A stretch of DNA of 64,000 nt from positions 186,001 through 250,000 of the forward strand of contig NZ_QWLM01000003.1 of the NCBI RefSeq assembly GCF_003515945.1, in the 5' to 3' direction. How positions within the stretch are numbered: position 1 is the first letter of the stretch; every line of letters begins with the position of its first letter. Below, one piece after another: positions 53,961 to 62,280 of the stretch. The translations under genes and the position numbers were made by a program. The notes under the pieces were generated by a model. The model searched no databases and was not told where the DNA came from. It was given only the letters and a program-made list of their open reading frames with translations. The DNA comes from Dermacoccus abyssi (lineage in GTDB: Bacteria; Actinomycetota; Actinomycetes; Actinomycetales; Dermatophilaceae).

Positions 53961-56900
53961 TCACGCGTTCTCCTGCGGAACACGGACGTCGCCCAGCCGC
54001 TGGGAGACCACGGTCGTCACGCCGTCGCCACGCATCGTCACACCGTAGAGCGCGTCCGCGACCTCCATCGTCCGCTTCTGATGCGTGATGACGATGAGTT
54101 GGCTCGAGTCGCGAAGCTCCTCGAACAGGGTGATGAGTCGCCCGAGGTTCGCGTCATCGAGCGCGGCCTCGACCTCGTCCATGATGCAGAAGGGGCTCGG
54201 TCGCGCCTTGAAGATCGACACGAGCAACGCCACCGCCACGAGCGAACGCTCTCCACCGGACAGCAGCGACAGGCGCTTGATCTTCTTGCCCGGCGGGCGG
54301 GCCTCGACGTCGAGGCCGGTGGTCAGCATGTCGTCCGGGTCGGTGAGGACAAGTCTCCCCTCGCCACCCGGGAACAGCCGCGAGAAGACGCCTTCGAACT
54401 CGCGTGCCACGTCGCGGAAGGCTTCGGTGAAGACCTGCTCGACGCGTGCATCGACCTCGTCCACGATGGACATCAGGTCCTTCTTCGAACCGCGCAGGTC
54501 GGCGAGCTGCTCGGTGAGAAAGGTGTGGCGCTCCTCGAGCGCGGCGTACTCCTCGAGCGCGAGCGGGTTGACCTTCCCCAACTGCTTGAGGTCGCGCTCG
54601 GCCCGCTGGAGTCGCTTCTCCTGCACGTTTCGCTCGAAGGGCACCGGCTCCGGCGTCTCCTCCCCCTCGGCGACTGGTTCCAGGTGCGGGACAAGCTGAT
54701 GCGGCCCGTACTCCTCGACGAGCACGTCCGGGTCGATGCCGAGTTCGTCGCCAGCTCTCGTTTCGAGCGCCTCGATGCGCAGTCCCTGCTGCGCACGGGC
54801 CACCTCGTCGCGGTGCACCGAGTCGGTGACCTCCCGCAGGGCGTCCGCCTGCTCCTGAGCCCGCTGGCGGGCGGCCTTGAGTTGCGCCTCGCGTTCTCCC
54901 TTGGCCTGCGCCTCGGCGTCACGCAAGTGCACGAGCCGTTCGAGGGCGCGACGGACGTCGGCCGAGGCCGACTCGGCGTGCGAGCTCACCGTCCGTGCCA
55001 CGCGCGCAGATTCCTCGCGCCTGCGTCGCCTCACCTCGGCCCGCTCGCGCGCCGCGAGCTCAGATCGTGCGGCCGCTTCGAGCGACTCCGCCCGACCCGA
55101 GAGCGCCCGTGCCCGTTCCTGGCGGGTGCGCAGCGTCAACCGGTGTTCGGTCTCCGCCGTACGGGCGGATGCTGCGAGCGCCGCCAGACGGTCTCGTTCG
55201 GCCACCGACGGTTCCTCGTCGCTCGGCTCTTCCTGGGCGTGAGCAAGCCGTAGCTCGAGTTCTTCGAGTTCGCCGCGGTTCGCTTCGAGCGCCACGCGAG
55301 CCTGCTCGATGGAACTACGGATACGCTCTCGCTCGTGATCGGCTGCGGCGATCGTCTGGTGATGACGCGCCAGCTGCTCCGCGGTCGAGTCGATCTCGGC
55401 GTCGCTCTCGGAGAGCCGGTCCGCCGTCGCGTCGGCGGCCGCTTGTGCCTCACGAAGCGGCCCGGCGATCTCGTCCAGTTCCGTGGCGAGGTCACGTTCG
55501 CGCTCTGCTTGTGCCTGGCTGTCACGCCGCGCGTCGTCCAATGCAGCGCGCAGTTCGAGCGTTGAACGCCCCGGACGCCCCCCTCCGCGCACGAAGGTCG
55601 GTGCATAGACGTCGCCGTCCGCAGTGACCGCACGCGCGCCGCTCGCCACGACGGCAAGTGCCGCCTCAGTGTCGGGGACGAGCGCGAGCCTGTCGACGAG
55701 GACGGCGACGGCGGCCGCGAGGTGTTCCGGCACGGTCACCACGTCACGTACCCAGACCGCGCCGTCGGGCAGTTCCGGCCAGGCGCCGGAGTCGGGGGCG
55801 CTCGCTCCGGCGACGACGAGGCCGACCCGGCCCCCCTCGTGATCACGCAGATGCCCGAGGAGACGCGCGGCGTCCTCGTGCGACGCGATGACGAACGATT
55901 CAGCCGCCCACCCGAGCGCGACGGAGACGGCCGCCTCGTGGCCCGGTTCGACCCGTAAGGCTTCGACGAGTTCACCGCCGAGGCCGGCGACGTCGTCGGG
56001 GAGGTTCTCACGGGACGCCCCGGCCGAACCCAGGGACATCTCGAGCGCCTCGGCACGGGCTGAGGCGGCGCCACTTCGTTGCGACGCGGTGGTGCGCGCG
56101 TCACGCAGTTCGCGGCGTCGCTCGTCGAGCTCCGCCAGTCGCGACGTGGCTTCCTCGGCCGCCGCGTTGAGGGCCTCCTCGCCCGACTCGAGCTCCGCGA
56201 GGCGTGCCTGCAGAGTTTCGACCTCACGTCGAGCTTCGTCGACACGCTCCGACGATCCGCCCAGAGTGCCGCGCAATCGACCGATCTCGGCCTCACCCGC
56301 CTCGACGCGAGAACGTCGAGCCTCCACTTGACCGTGAAGCTTGGCGAGGCCCTCTCGGCGGTCGGCGGCGGCGCGCGCGAGGCGCACGATCCGCTGCTGC
56401 TCCCCCTGGTGAGCCTGCTCGGCTTCCTCGCGGGTGCGAACGGCCTCGTCGACGGCCTTCTGTGCTTCATCGGCCCGAGCCTGGAGTTCGAGTTCCTCCC
56501 CTCGCACACGCTCGGCCTGCCGTCGCAACTGCTCGGGATCGCGACCCGAATGCGACGGTTCGTCGTCGGCCGCCATGAGGCGTACGCGTTCGCTCGACAA
56601 GCGGGCGGTCGCATCGAGTTTCTCCGCGAGGGACGTGAGCGAGTACCACTGCTGCTGGAGCGCGTCGAGTGCGGGAGCCTTGCGGGCCGCGTCGTCCTCG
56701 AGTTCGGCGACAGCGCGTTTCGCCTCGGCCACGGAAGCCTCGAGCCGCGTGCGACGTTCGACGAGTGCCTTCTCGTCGGCGAGGTCGGCCTCGAGACCCG
56801 CACGCTGCTGGACGAGATCGTCCGCCAGGAGGCGAAGGCGAGCGTCGCGCACCGTCATCTGGATAGACCGTGCCCGACGCGCCGTCTCCGCTTGTCGTCC

Positions 56901-57515
56901 GAGCGGCCCGAGTTGACGACGCACCTCGGCCGTCAGATCGGCGACGCGGGTCAGGTTTCCCTCCATCCCCTCGAGCTTGCGCAGCGCCTTCTCCTTGCGC
57001 CGGCGGTGCTTGAGGACGCCCGCGGCCTCCTCGATGAAGCCGCGCCGCTCCTCCGGGGTAGCTCGCAGGACGGCGTCGAGCTGGCCCTGGCCGACGATGA
57101 CGTGCATCTCGCGGCCGATACCCGAATCCGAGAGGAGCTCCTGGATGTCGAGGAGCCGGCAAGGCGTGCTGTTGATCGCGTACTCCGAGCCGCCGCCACG
57201 GAACATCGTGCGGCTGATCGTCACCTCGGTGTAGTCGATGGGCAATGCGCCGTCGGAGTTGTCGATCGTCATCGTCACCTGGGCGCGCCCGAGCGGCTGA
57301 CGCCCGGAGGTTCCCGCGAAGATGACGTCGTCCATCTTGCCGCCGCGCAAGCTGCGCGCACTTCCCTCGCCCATGACCCAGGCGAGAGCGTCGACGACGT
57401 TGCTCTTGCCCGATCCGTTCGGGCCGACGATGCAGGTGATGCCCGGCTCGAGGACGAGGTCGGTTGCCGAGGCGAACGACTTGAACCCGCGCAGGGTCAA
57501 CCACTTGACGTACAA
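53961..57515 (-). CDS. smc: Chromosome partition protein SMC
   Basis: A 1184-residue condensin ATPase that organises and segregates chromosomes. The N-terminal head has Walker A 'GPNGSGKSN' (31-39), and long coiled coils (about 170-500 and 680-1010) flank a Gly-rich hinge near residues 510-640. The C-terminal head has 'LSLLSGGERSLVAVALLVSI' (signature) and 'CIMDEVEAALDDANLGRLI' (Walker B). It starts at TTG 57515 with GAGGT seven bases upstream, 9 bases after the map stop. Complete and in frame. Confidence 0.95.
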   Translation of the reverse strand: MYVKWLTLRGFKSFASATDLVLEPGITCIVGPNGSGKSNVVDALAWVMGEGSARSLRGGKMDDVIFAGTSGRQPLGRAQVTMTIDNSDGALPIDYTEVTISRTMFRGGGSEYAINSTPCRLLDIQELLSDSGIGREMHVIVGQGQLDAVLRATPEERRGFIEEAAGVLKHRRRKEKALRKLEGMEGNLTRVADLTAEVRRQLGPLGRQAETARRARSIQMTVRDARLRLLADDLVQQRAGLEADLADEKALVERRTRLEASVAEAKRAVAELEDDAARKAPALDALQQQWYSLTSLAEKLDATARLSSERVRLMAADDEPSHSGRDPEQLRRQAERVRGEELELQARADEAQKAVDEAVRTREEAEQAHQGEQQRIVRLARAAADRREGLAKLHGQVEARRSRVEAGEAEIGRLRGTLGGSSERVDEARREVETLQARLAELESGEEALNAAAEEATSRLAELDERRRELRDARTTASQRSGAASARAEALEMSLGSAGASRENLPDDVAGLGGELVEALRVEPGHEAAVSVALGWAAESFVIASHEDAARLLGHLRDHEGGRVGLVVAGASAPDSGAWPELPDGAVWVRDVVTVPEHLAAAVAVLVDRLALVPDTEAALAVVASGARAVTADGDVYAPTFVRGGGRPGRSTLELRAALDDARRDSQAQAERERDLATELDEIAGPLREAQAAADATADRLSESDAEIDSTAEQLARHHQTIAAADHERERIRSSIEQARVALEANRGELEELELRLAHAQEEPSDEEPSVAERDRLAALAASARTAETEHRLTLRTRQERARALSGRAESLEAAARSELAARERAEVRRRRREESARVARTVSSHAESASADVRRALERLVHLRDAEAQAKGEREAQLKAARQRAQEQADALREVTDSVHRDEVARAQQGLRIEALETRAGDELGIDPDVLVEEYGPHQLVPHLEPVAEGEETPEPVPFERNVQEKRLQRAERDLKQLGKVNPLALEEYAALEERHTFLTEQLADLRGSKKDLMSIVDEVDARVEQVFTEAFRDVAREFEGVFSRLFPGGEGRLVLTDPDDMLTTGLDVEARPPGKKIKRLSLLSGGERSLVAVALLVSIFKARPSPFCIMDEVEAALDDANLGRLITLFEELRDSSQLIVITHQKRTMEVADALYGVTMRGDGVTTVVSQRLGDVRVPQENA

Positions 57516-57524
57516 GCGGCTACC

Positions 57525-58292
57525 TCACGAACGAGCCGTGAGCACGAGCGGGCCGTCGCCCGTCACGGCGACGGTGTGCTCGCTGTGAGCGCCGCGGGAG
57601 CCGTCGACGCTGCGCAACGTCCAGCCGTCGGCATCCTGAACGAGTTGATCAGTGCCGGCCATGAGCCACGGCTCAATGGCGATGACGAGACCCTCTCGCA
57701 GCTTGAGCCCACGCCCCGCGCGCCCGTCGTTGGGCACGTGCGGCTCGCCGTGCATGGCGCGGCCGACGCCGTGGCCACCGAACTGCGTGTTGACGCGGTA
57801 TCCCGCACCGTGACACACGTCCGCAATAGCAGCCGAGATGTCACCGAGCTTGCCGCCGGGGCGGGCCTGTTCGATGCCGGCGGCAAGGGCGCGCTCGGTC
57901 GTCTCGATGAGACGCAGATCTTCGTCGCGCGGCGTGCCCACAACGACCGAGAGCGCGGAATCACTCACCCAGCCGTCCAACGAGGCTGCGAAGTCGACCG
58001 AAAGGAGGTCGCCGTCGGCGAGGGTGTAGTCGTGCGGCAGGCCGTGAAGAACCGCGTCGTTGACGCTCGTGCACAACACCTTGCCGAAGGGGCTCGCGCC
58101 GAAACTCGGGTGATAGTCGATGTAGCACGACTCGGCTCCGGCATCCTTGATCATGCGGTGAGCGAGCGCGTCGAGCTCGAGCAGATTGACGCCCACGTCC
58201 GCTGCCTCACGCAGAGCGGTGAGGACGGAGGCGACGAGCCGACCGGCAGGCTTCATCTCGTCGAGTTCACGGGGCGTTCGCAGTTCGATCAC
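57525..58292 (-). CDS. map: Methionine aminopeptidase, type I
   Basis: Removes the initiator methionine from nascent proteins. The 255-residue enzyme has the metal ligands Asp and Asp in 'SVDFAASLDGWVSDSAL', His in 'GGHGVGRAMHGEPHV' and the two Glu residues in 'IAIEPWLMAG' and 'SEHTVAV'. GTG 58292 ('VIELRTPRELDEM') matches family length; a longer frame runs to 58364. In many actinomycetes mutM and rnc lie upstream of smc, but here map does. Confidence 0.93.
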   Translation of the reverse strand: MIELRTPRELDEMKPAGRLVASVLTALREAADVGVNLLELDALAHRMIKDAGAESCYIDYHPSFGASPFGKVLCTSVNDAVLHGLPHDYTLADGDLLSVDFAASLDGWVSDSALSVVVGTPRDEDLRLIETTERALAAGIEQARPGGKLGDISAAIADVCHGAGYRVNTQFGGHGVGRAMHGEPHVPNDGRAGRGLKLREGLVIAIEPWLMAGTDQLVQDADGWTLRSVDGSRGAHSEHTVAVTGDGPLVLTARS

Positions 58293-58436
58293 GATCCAAC
58301 GGTAGTGGAGAGCGACGACAGCCTCCGCCACCGGCAGACGTTGCCAGGACGAGAACGCGACCAAGTCGACGGATAACGACTCCTCCTCCGGTCAAATCCA
58401 AGGTGCTGGCCATAATGAGGTGGCTTGCGCCACAAT

Positions 58437-58451
58437 CCAATCCGTGATTGG
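58437..58451. promoter_or_regulatory. Palindrome upstream of a small unknown gene
   Basis: CCAATC/GATTGG is centred on CGT (58437-58451). A second inverted repeat, GTGGC-N4-GCCAC, lies at 58420-58433. Together they look like an operator cluster. Confidence 0.35.
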
Positions 58452-58455
58452 ACGC

Positions 58456-58944
58456 ATGCCCAATAATGACTCGTTGCGGCCCCGCCTGCTGCTCAGCGGC
58501 GCGCTGCGGCAAGTTTCGTGTGGGCTCCACTGCATCGGATCGACGATGCTCGCGCTCACACTCGTTCTCGCCGGCCCCATCCTCGTGATTGTCGGCATTC
58601 ACCGTACCCTCGAGGCCGCATTCGGGCGCTCGGTCATCCCCGGCTGGCACCCCGAGCACGCAGAATCGCTCCTCGTCACATTCCTCGCTCTCGCAGCATC
58701 GACGTCGGTGGCCGCCGTGTTGCTCGCCACGAGTTGGGGCCTTCACGCGGCGAGGCGCCGCCTGTGTCCTTCCCCGAGCGGCCCGAACTCTCCACGTCCC
58801 CCGCAACGACGCTCGGGCGGGACGTTTCCGGCGCAAGCACGCGTGCTGCTGGTTCCGTTCACGAACGGCTCAGTGACCCCTGCCCCTCCGTCGAGGCAGA
58901 CCGCTTCACCCCGCGTCCGCGGGGATCAGCGCGGCGGCTTCTGA
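58456..58944 (+). CDS. Possible small membrane protein, unknown
   Basis: Up to 162 residues from ATG 58456 (or GTG 58420). Two hydrophobic segments ('[20 protein letters not shown]' and '[20 protein letters not shown]') are followed by a Pro/Ser/Arg-rich tail that is unlikely to fold. No family was recognised and no good ribosome binding site is present. It overlaps the mutM remnant at its end, so the tail may not be real. Weakly supported. Confidence 0.35.
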   Translation: MPNNDSLRPRLLLSGALRQVSCGLHCIGSTMLALTLVLAGPILVIVGIHRTLEAAFGRSVIPGWHPEHAESLLVTFLALAASTSVAAVLLATSWGLHAARRRLCPSPSGPNSPRPPQRRSGGTFPAQARVLLVPFTNGSVTPAPPSRQTASPRVRGDQRGGF

Positions 58945-59231
58945 CAGGTCGGGCAGAAGTGTGACGAGCGGTTCATGAACTGCTCGCGCACGATGAGCGT
59001 TCCGCACCGCCGGCACGGCTTGCCCTGCTGGCCGTAGGCGTCGAGGGAGCGGTCGAAGTAGCCCGACTCCACAAGTTTGTGACGTTCACTCACAAGCGAG
59101 TCGAGTCGACAGTCGACTCGCAATTGAATAGGCACTCGACTCGCACTCCCAATCGGCAGGGCAGGACCGCGTTGAAGGCCATGATACTGATGTGGGTCGC
59201 CGGGTTGGTTTGAGCGCTCCAATCGAGGCAT
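58926..59231 (-). pseudogene. mutM: C-terminal remnant of formamidopyrimidine-DNA glycosylase
   Basis: Only the last ~50 residues resemble MutM/Fpg: '[20 protein letters not shown]' begins at residue 57 of the open frame, followed by the zinc-finger cysteines 73, 76, 93 and 96 and '[13 protein letters not shown]'. The first ~48 residues of the frame have no similarity and come from unrelated DNA. The N-terminal catalytic proline and helix-two-turn-helix are gone, so it cannot be an active glycosylase. It marks the border between the conserved smc region and acquired DNA. Confidence 0.75.
59096..59144. repeat. Short repeats at the mutM border
   Basis: GCGAGTCGA (59096-59104) pairs with TCGACTCGC (59113-59121). 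TCGACTCGC recurs directly at 59136-59144, 23 bases on. It may be the remains of a recombination or insertion end. Confidence 0.4.
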
Positions 59232-59564
59232 TCGGGCCGCGGCGGCGACATCGAGCTGCGTCCCGAGAAGGAGATGCTGCGAGACGACGGCTCAGCGATC
59301 TCGACCTCGCCCTTGTCCCGGACGCAGCCTCGCAGAGTTGAGGACGAACGCGCTCGCTGATCCGACGTGGATGAACGCTGCCGGCACCGACGGAGAGCGA
59401 TCTGGCCCGCACGAAGTCGATGCCGAGCTCGACGGCGACGACGGTGGCCCGGCCGTTGTTCGTCTCCGGGCGTCGAAGACCAGGGCGACGACGGGTCGCC
59501 CGGGGATGGTCGAGCTCGGCTCGCGAGGACGACGAGGCATCCACGCTGTCGTCGATTCGACGAG
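59232..59564. other. Stretch without a credible gene
   Basis: Several overlapping frames are open but show no recognised motif. It is probably degenerate sequence between the mutM remnant and the TetR gene. Confidence 0.4.
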
Positions 59565-60197
59565 TCAGGAGTGGCCGTTGGCGGTGAACGCGGAGCGGAG
59601 GGTGTCGACGATGACGCGGGCCGCGTCGTCGCCGTCGAGCCGGCCCGCAGTGACCTCTTCGGCTGCGGCGTTCATCGTCAGGTGGGTGACTGCGAGGAGC
59701 CAGTCGACAGGCATATCGACACGGAAGACGCCCGCGTTCTGGCCGCGCTCGAGAAGACCCCGCATCCGGGCTTCGGCCTTCTCGTGCATCTCACGGATGC
59801 GGGTCGACTGCAGCTCGCGCTGAGCCACCACGAGCACGGCTCGGATGCGCTCCAGGAGCATCCAGCTCGAGGCGATCAGGGCCTCGAATGCCTCGCCGGG
59901 ATCACCGTCGAGGGGCACGTCGGCCAGGACGGCCTCGGCCTGCTCAAGGCTGTCGGCGAGCGTCGCGTCGATGAGCTCGGCGCGCGTCTTGAAGTGCCCG
60001 TAGAGGGTCATCCGGCCGACGCCCGCCTCGGCGGCGATGTCGGCGACGGAGGCATCGGGGTCTTTCCGGAGCGCGTCGGGAGTCGCCGCGAGGATCTTCG
60101 CCCGGTTGCGCTGGGCGTCCGCCCGCTGGTTGGCCGTCCTTCCTCGGCGCACCGGCTTCTGCTCACCAGCGCCGGCCGCGCCCGTTCCGTTCGGCAT
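59565..60197 (-). CDS. TetR-family repressor divergent to the exporter
   Basis: A 210-residue regulator. The N-terminal helix-turn-helix is 'SVADIAAEAGVGRMTLYGHF' (about 50-69), preceded by a basic arm. The remaining helices form a ligand-binding and dimer domain of the usual size. It faces the MFS exporter across 165 bases containing an inverted repeat, so it most likely represses both genes until a drug-like ligand binds. Confidence 0.88.
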   Translation of the reverse strand: MPNGTGAAGAGEQKPVRRGRTANQRADAQRNRAKILAATPDALRKDPDASVADIAAEAGVGRMTLYGHFKTRAELIDATLADSLEQAEAVLADVPLDGDPGEAFEALIASSWMLLERIRAVLVVAQRELQSTRIREMHEKAEARMRGLLERGQNAGVFRVDMPVDWLLAVTHLTMNAAAEEVTAGRLDGDDAARVIVDTLRSAFTANGHS

Positions 60198-60210
60198 GCC
60201 CCACCCCTAA

Positions 60211-60230
60211 CTCGTACGGGAATATACGAG
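60211..60230 (+). promoter_or_regulatory. Probable TetR operator
   Basis: CTCGTA (60211-60216) and TACGAG (60225-60230) form an inverted repeat with an 8-base A/T-rich centre containing TATA. It lies 13 bases from the TetR ATG, overlapping likely -10 regions of both divergent genes. Confidence 0.6.
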
Positions 60231-60328
60231 ATACTCTAGCCGTTAGAAGTCGTACATCGATGCTTGACTTCGGTGAGGGCCTCCCGGCCCGCGACGACCC
60301 CGCCGAGAGCGAAAGGACCTGTGGAGCC

Positions 60329-60370
60329 ATGACAACGACGACGCAAGACAGGGAGGTGCGCCATGTCTGA
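60329..60370 (+). CDS. Leader ORF overlapping the exporter start
   Basis: Thirteen codons, MTTTTQDREVRHV, with GGAG upstream. The stop (60368-60370) lies inside the start of the exporter gene (ATG 60363), an 8-base overlap. Translation of the leader would carry ribosomes to the exporter start. Whether it is made is unknown. Confidence 0.35.
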   Translation: MTTTTQDREVRHV

Positions 60371-61928
60371 GACGAACGCGCCCGCGCCCCGGGCCGGGGC
60401 GAAGCAGTGGTGGGGCCTGGCGGTCCTGGTGATCCCGTCGACCCTGCTGTTCATGATGTTGACGATCCTGTTCCTGGCCGCGCCGAGCATGGCCGCCGAC
60501 CTGAGCCCGACGAGCGCGCAGCTGCTGTGGATCCTCGACATCTACGGGTTCGTCATGGCCGGGTTCCTCTTCGCGATGGTCGTCCTCGGCGACCGGATCG
60601 GCAAGCGACTCCTCATGGTGATCGGCGCGGTCCTGTTCGGGATCGTGTCCATCGCCGCGGCGTTGACGACCAGTCCCGAGCTGATGATCGCCTGGCGCTC
60701 CGTCCTCGGCGTGGGAGGAGCCATGATGCTCCCGTCCACGCTGGGACTGATCTTCGTGCTGTTCGCCGACCCGAAGGCTCGAGGCGTCGCGATCGGCGTG
60801 TGGGCCGGCGGGATCTCCGCCGGAGTCGCCCTCGGCCCACTGCTGTCCGGCCTGCTGCTCGAGGTCTTCGGCTGGCAGGCGACGTTCCTGGTCGCGGTGC
60901 CCGTGATGGCGCTGGTGGCCATCGGTGCGCCACTGCTGCTGCCCGAGCACAGGGATCCGACCGCGAAGATCGATCTGTTCAGCGCACTGCTCCTGGTCGC
61001 TTCGCTGCTGGCCATCATCTACGGCGTCAAGCGCTTCGCCACCCAGGAGCCGGCCGGTCCGTCGATCGGCCTCCTGATCGCCGGAGCACTGGTCGGGCTG
61101 TGGTTCGTGATCCGGCAGCTGCGTGCGGCCCAGCCCTTGCTGGACGTGCGGCTGTTCGCCAACCGCACCGTCAGCGGGGCGCTCGCGGTGTTCCTGCTGT
61201 CGGCCGCGGCGCTGGGCGGGGTGTACTCGCTTTTCACCCAGTACCTGCAGCAGGTCCAGGGACTCTCGCCCATGCAGGCCGGGCTGTCGATCCTGCCCGC
61301 CGCGGCAGTCCTCATCGTCGTCTCGACCCTCTCGCCGATGCTCGCCCGGAGGTTCCGGCCGGGCAACGTGATCGCCGTCGGGCTGCTCACCCAGGTCGTC
61401 GGCTACCTCCTGTTCACTCAGCTGGATGCCGGCACCGGCCTGGGACTGGTGATCGCGAGCTTCGTCGTCACCTACCCCGGGGTCGCGCCGTCCATGGCGC
61501 TGACAACGGACCTGGTGGTGAGCTCGGTCCCGCCGGAGAAGGCCGGCGGTGCCTCCGGGCTCGCGACGACCGTCAACGACCTGGGCATCTCCCTCGGCGT
61601 CGCGGTCATCGGCAGCATCGGTATCGCCGCCTACCGCAGCCAGCTCAGCGGCTCCCTGCCCGATGGAATGCCACCGGAGGCCACGGCCGCCGCCAAGACC
61701 GGAATCGACGGGGCCATCGCCGCCGCCGGGCAACTGCCGGGCGACATCGGCGAGGCACTGACGACCGCGGCCCAGCAGGCGTTCACCAGCGGACTCAACG
61801 CCGCCGGGATCACCTCCGCGGTCATCGCCGCCGTCGCCGCGCTCATCGCCGCCGTCGGGCTGCGCCACATCCGCCCCACCGGGCGGGCCCACGACGACGC
61901 CGAGAAGGAAACCGCTCAGGAGTCGTGA
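60363..61928 (+). CDS. MFS multidrug exporter, DHA2 (14-helix, QacA/SmvA/EmrB type)
   Basis: A 521-residue drug/H+ antiporter with 14 predicted helices. 'VLGDRIGKRLLMVIGAVLFG' is motif A between helices 2 and 3, 'LMIAWRSVLGVGGAMMLPST' motif B, and 'GISAGVALGPLLSGLLLEVF' motif C, the antiporter signature. The last loop ('SLPDGMPPEATAAAKTGIDG') is the large DHA2 extracytoplasmic loop. GGGAGGTG precedes the ATG. Probably repressed by the divergent TetR protein; substrates likely include quaternary ammonium compounds and dyes (family knowledge). Confidence 0.9.
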   Translation: MSETNAPAPRAGAKQWWGLAVLVIPSTLLFMMLTILFLAAPSMAADLSPTSAQLLWILDIYGFVMAGFLFAMVVLGDRIGKRLLMVIGAVLFGIVSIAAALTTSPELMIAWRSVLGVGGAMMLPSTLGLIFVLFADPKARGVAIGVWAGGISAGVALGPLLSGLLLEVFGWQATFLVAVPVMALVAIGAPLLLPEHRDPTAKIDLFSALLLVASLLAIIYGVKRFATQEPAGPSIGLLIAGALVGLWFVIRQLRAAQPLLDVRLFANRTVSGALAVFLLSAAALGGVYSLFTQYLQQVQGLSPMQAGLSILPAAAVLIVVSTLSPMLARRFRPGNVIAVGLLTQVVGYLLFTQLDAGTGLGLVIASFVVTYPGVAPSMALTTDLVVSSVPPEKAGGASGLATTVNDLGISLGVAVIGSIGIAAYRSQLSGSLPDGMPPEATAAAKTGIDGAIAAAGQLPGDIGEALTTAAQQAFTSGLNAAGITSAVIAAVAALIAAVGLRHIRPTGRAHDDAEKETAQES

Positions 61929-61941
61929 TGCACCACCATCG

Positions 61942-61979
61942 TTCGTGTCCGGCGGACGGATGAGTCCGCCGGACGCGAA
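61942..61979 (+). terminator. Terminator after the exporter
   Basis: A 16-bp stem with one G-T pair (61942-61957 with 61964-61979) and a six-base loop lies 14 bases past the stop codon. Confidence 0.8.
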
Positions 61980-62062
61980 CGCCGACACCCGCAACAGGTA
62001 ATCCGAGAGGACGGCGGATCCGTCCTGCGACGAGGCCGCCGAACGACGCCGAAGGAGTCACG

Positions 62063-62206
62063 ATGACCACGCTCAGAACCACCATCGACACTGTCCGACA
62101 TTCTCCGACGCCGCGGCGTGTGCTGCACTGTTTGCTCCGATGCGCCGTGTCGGGTGCATCGGACCGTCTCGCCCGGGCCAGGCAGACGCCATGTCGGCGC
62201 GAATGA
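62063..62206 (+). CDS. Possible 47-residue protein, unknown
   Basis: Starts at ATG 62063 with GAAGGAG upstream. The sequence 'MTTLRTTIDTVRHSPTPRRV' continues to an Arg-rich end. It may be a truncated gene or a leader; the surrounding 350-base gap holds nothing else but two terminators. Confidence 0.3.
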   Translation: MTTLRTTIDTVRHSPTPRRVLHCLLRCAVSGASDRLARARQTPCRRE

Positions 62207-62242
62207 AGCTTCCAGGTCGCCAGGCCGGCCCGCCTGCGGCGC

Positions 62243-62274
62243 GGGGCCGCGCACCCGAGGAGGTGCGCGGCCCC
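62243..62274 (-). terminator. Terminator after the multicopper oxidase gene
   Basis: A 13-bp perfect stem (62243-62255 with 62262-62274) has a six-base loop and lies seven bases past the stop. Confidence 0.8.
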
Positions 62275-62280
62275 GGTGCC

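Noticed and set aside
58456-58944. Firm membrane protein gene
   Set aside because: Kept only at low confidence: two hydrophobic segments but no ribosome binding site and an unfolded tail overlapping mutM.
59086-59544. A 152-residue minus-strand frame beyond mutM
   Set aside because: Ser/Arg-rich with no motif and an implausible composition.
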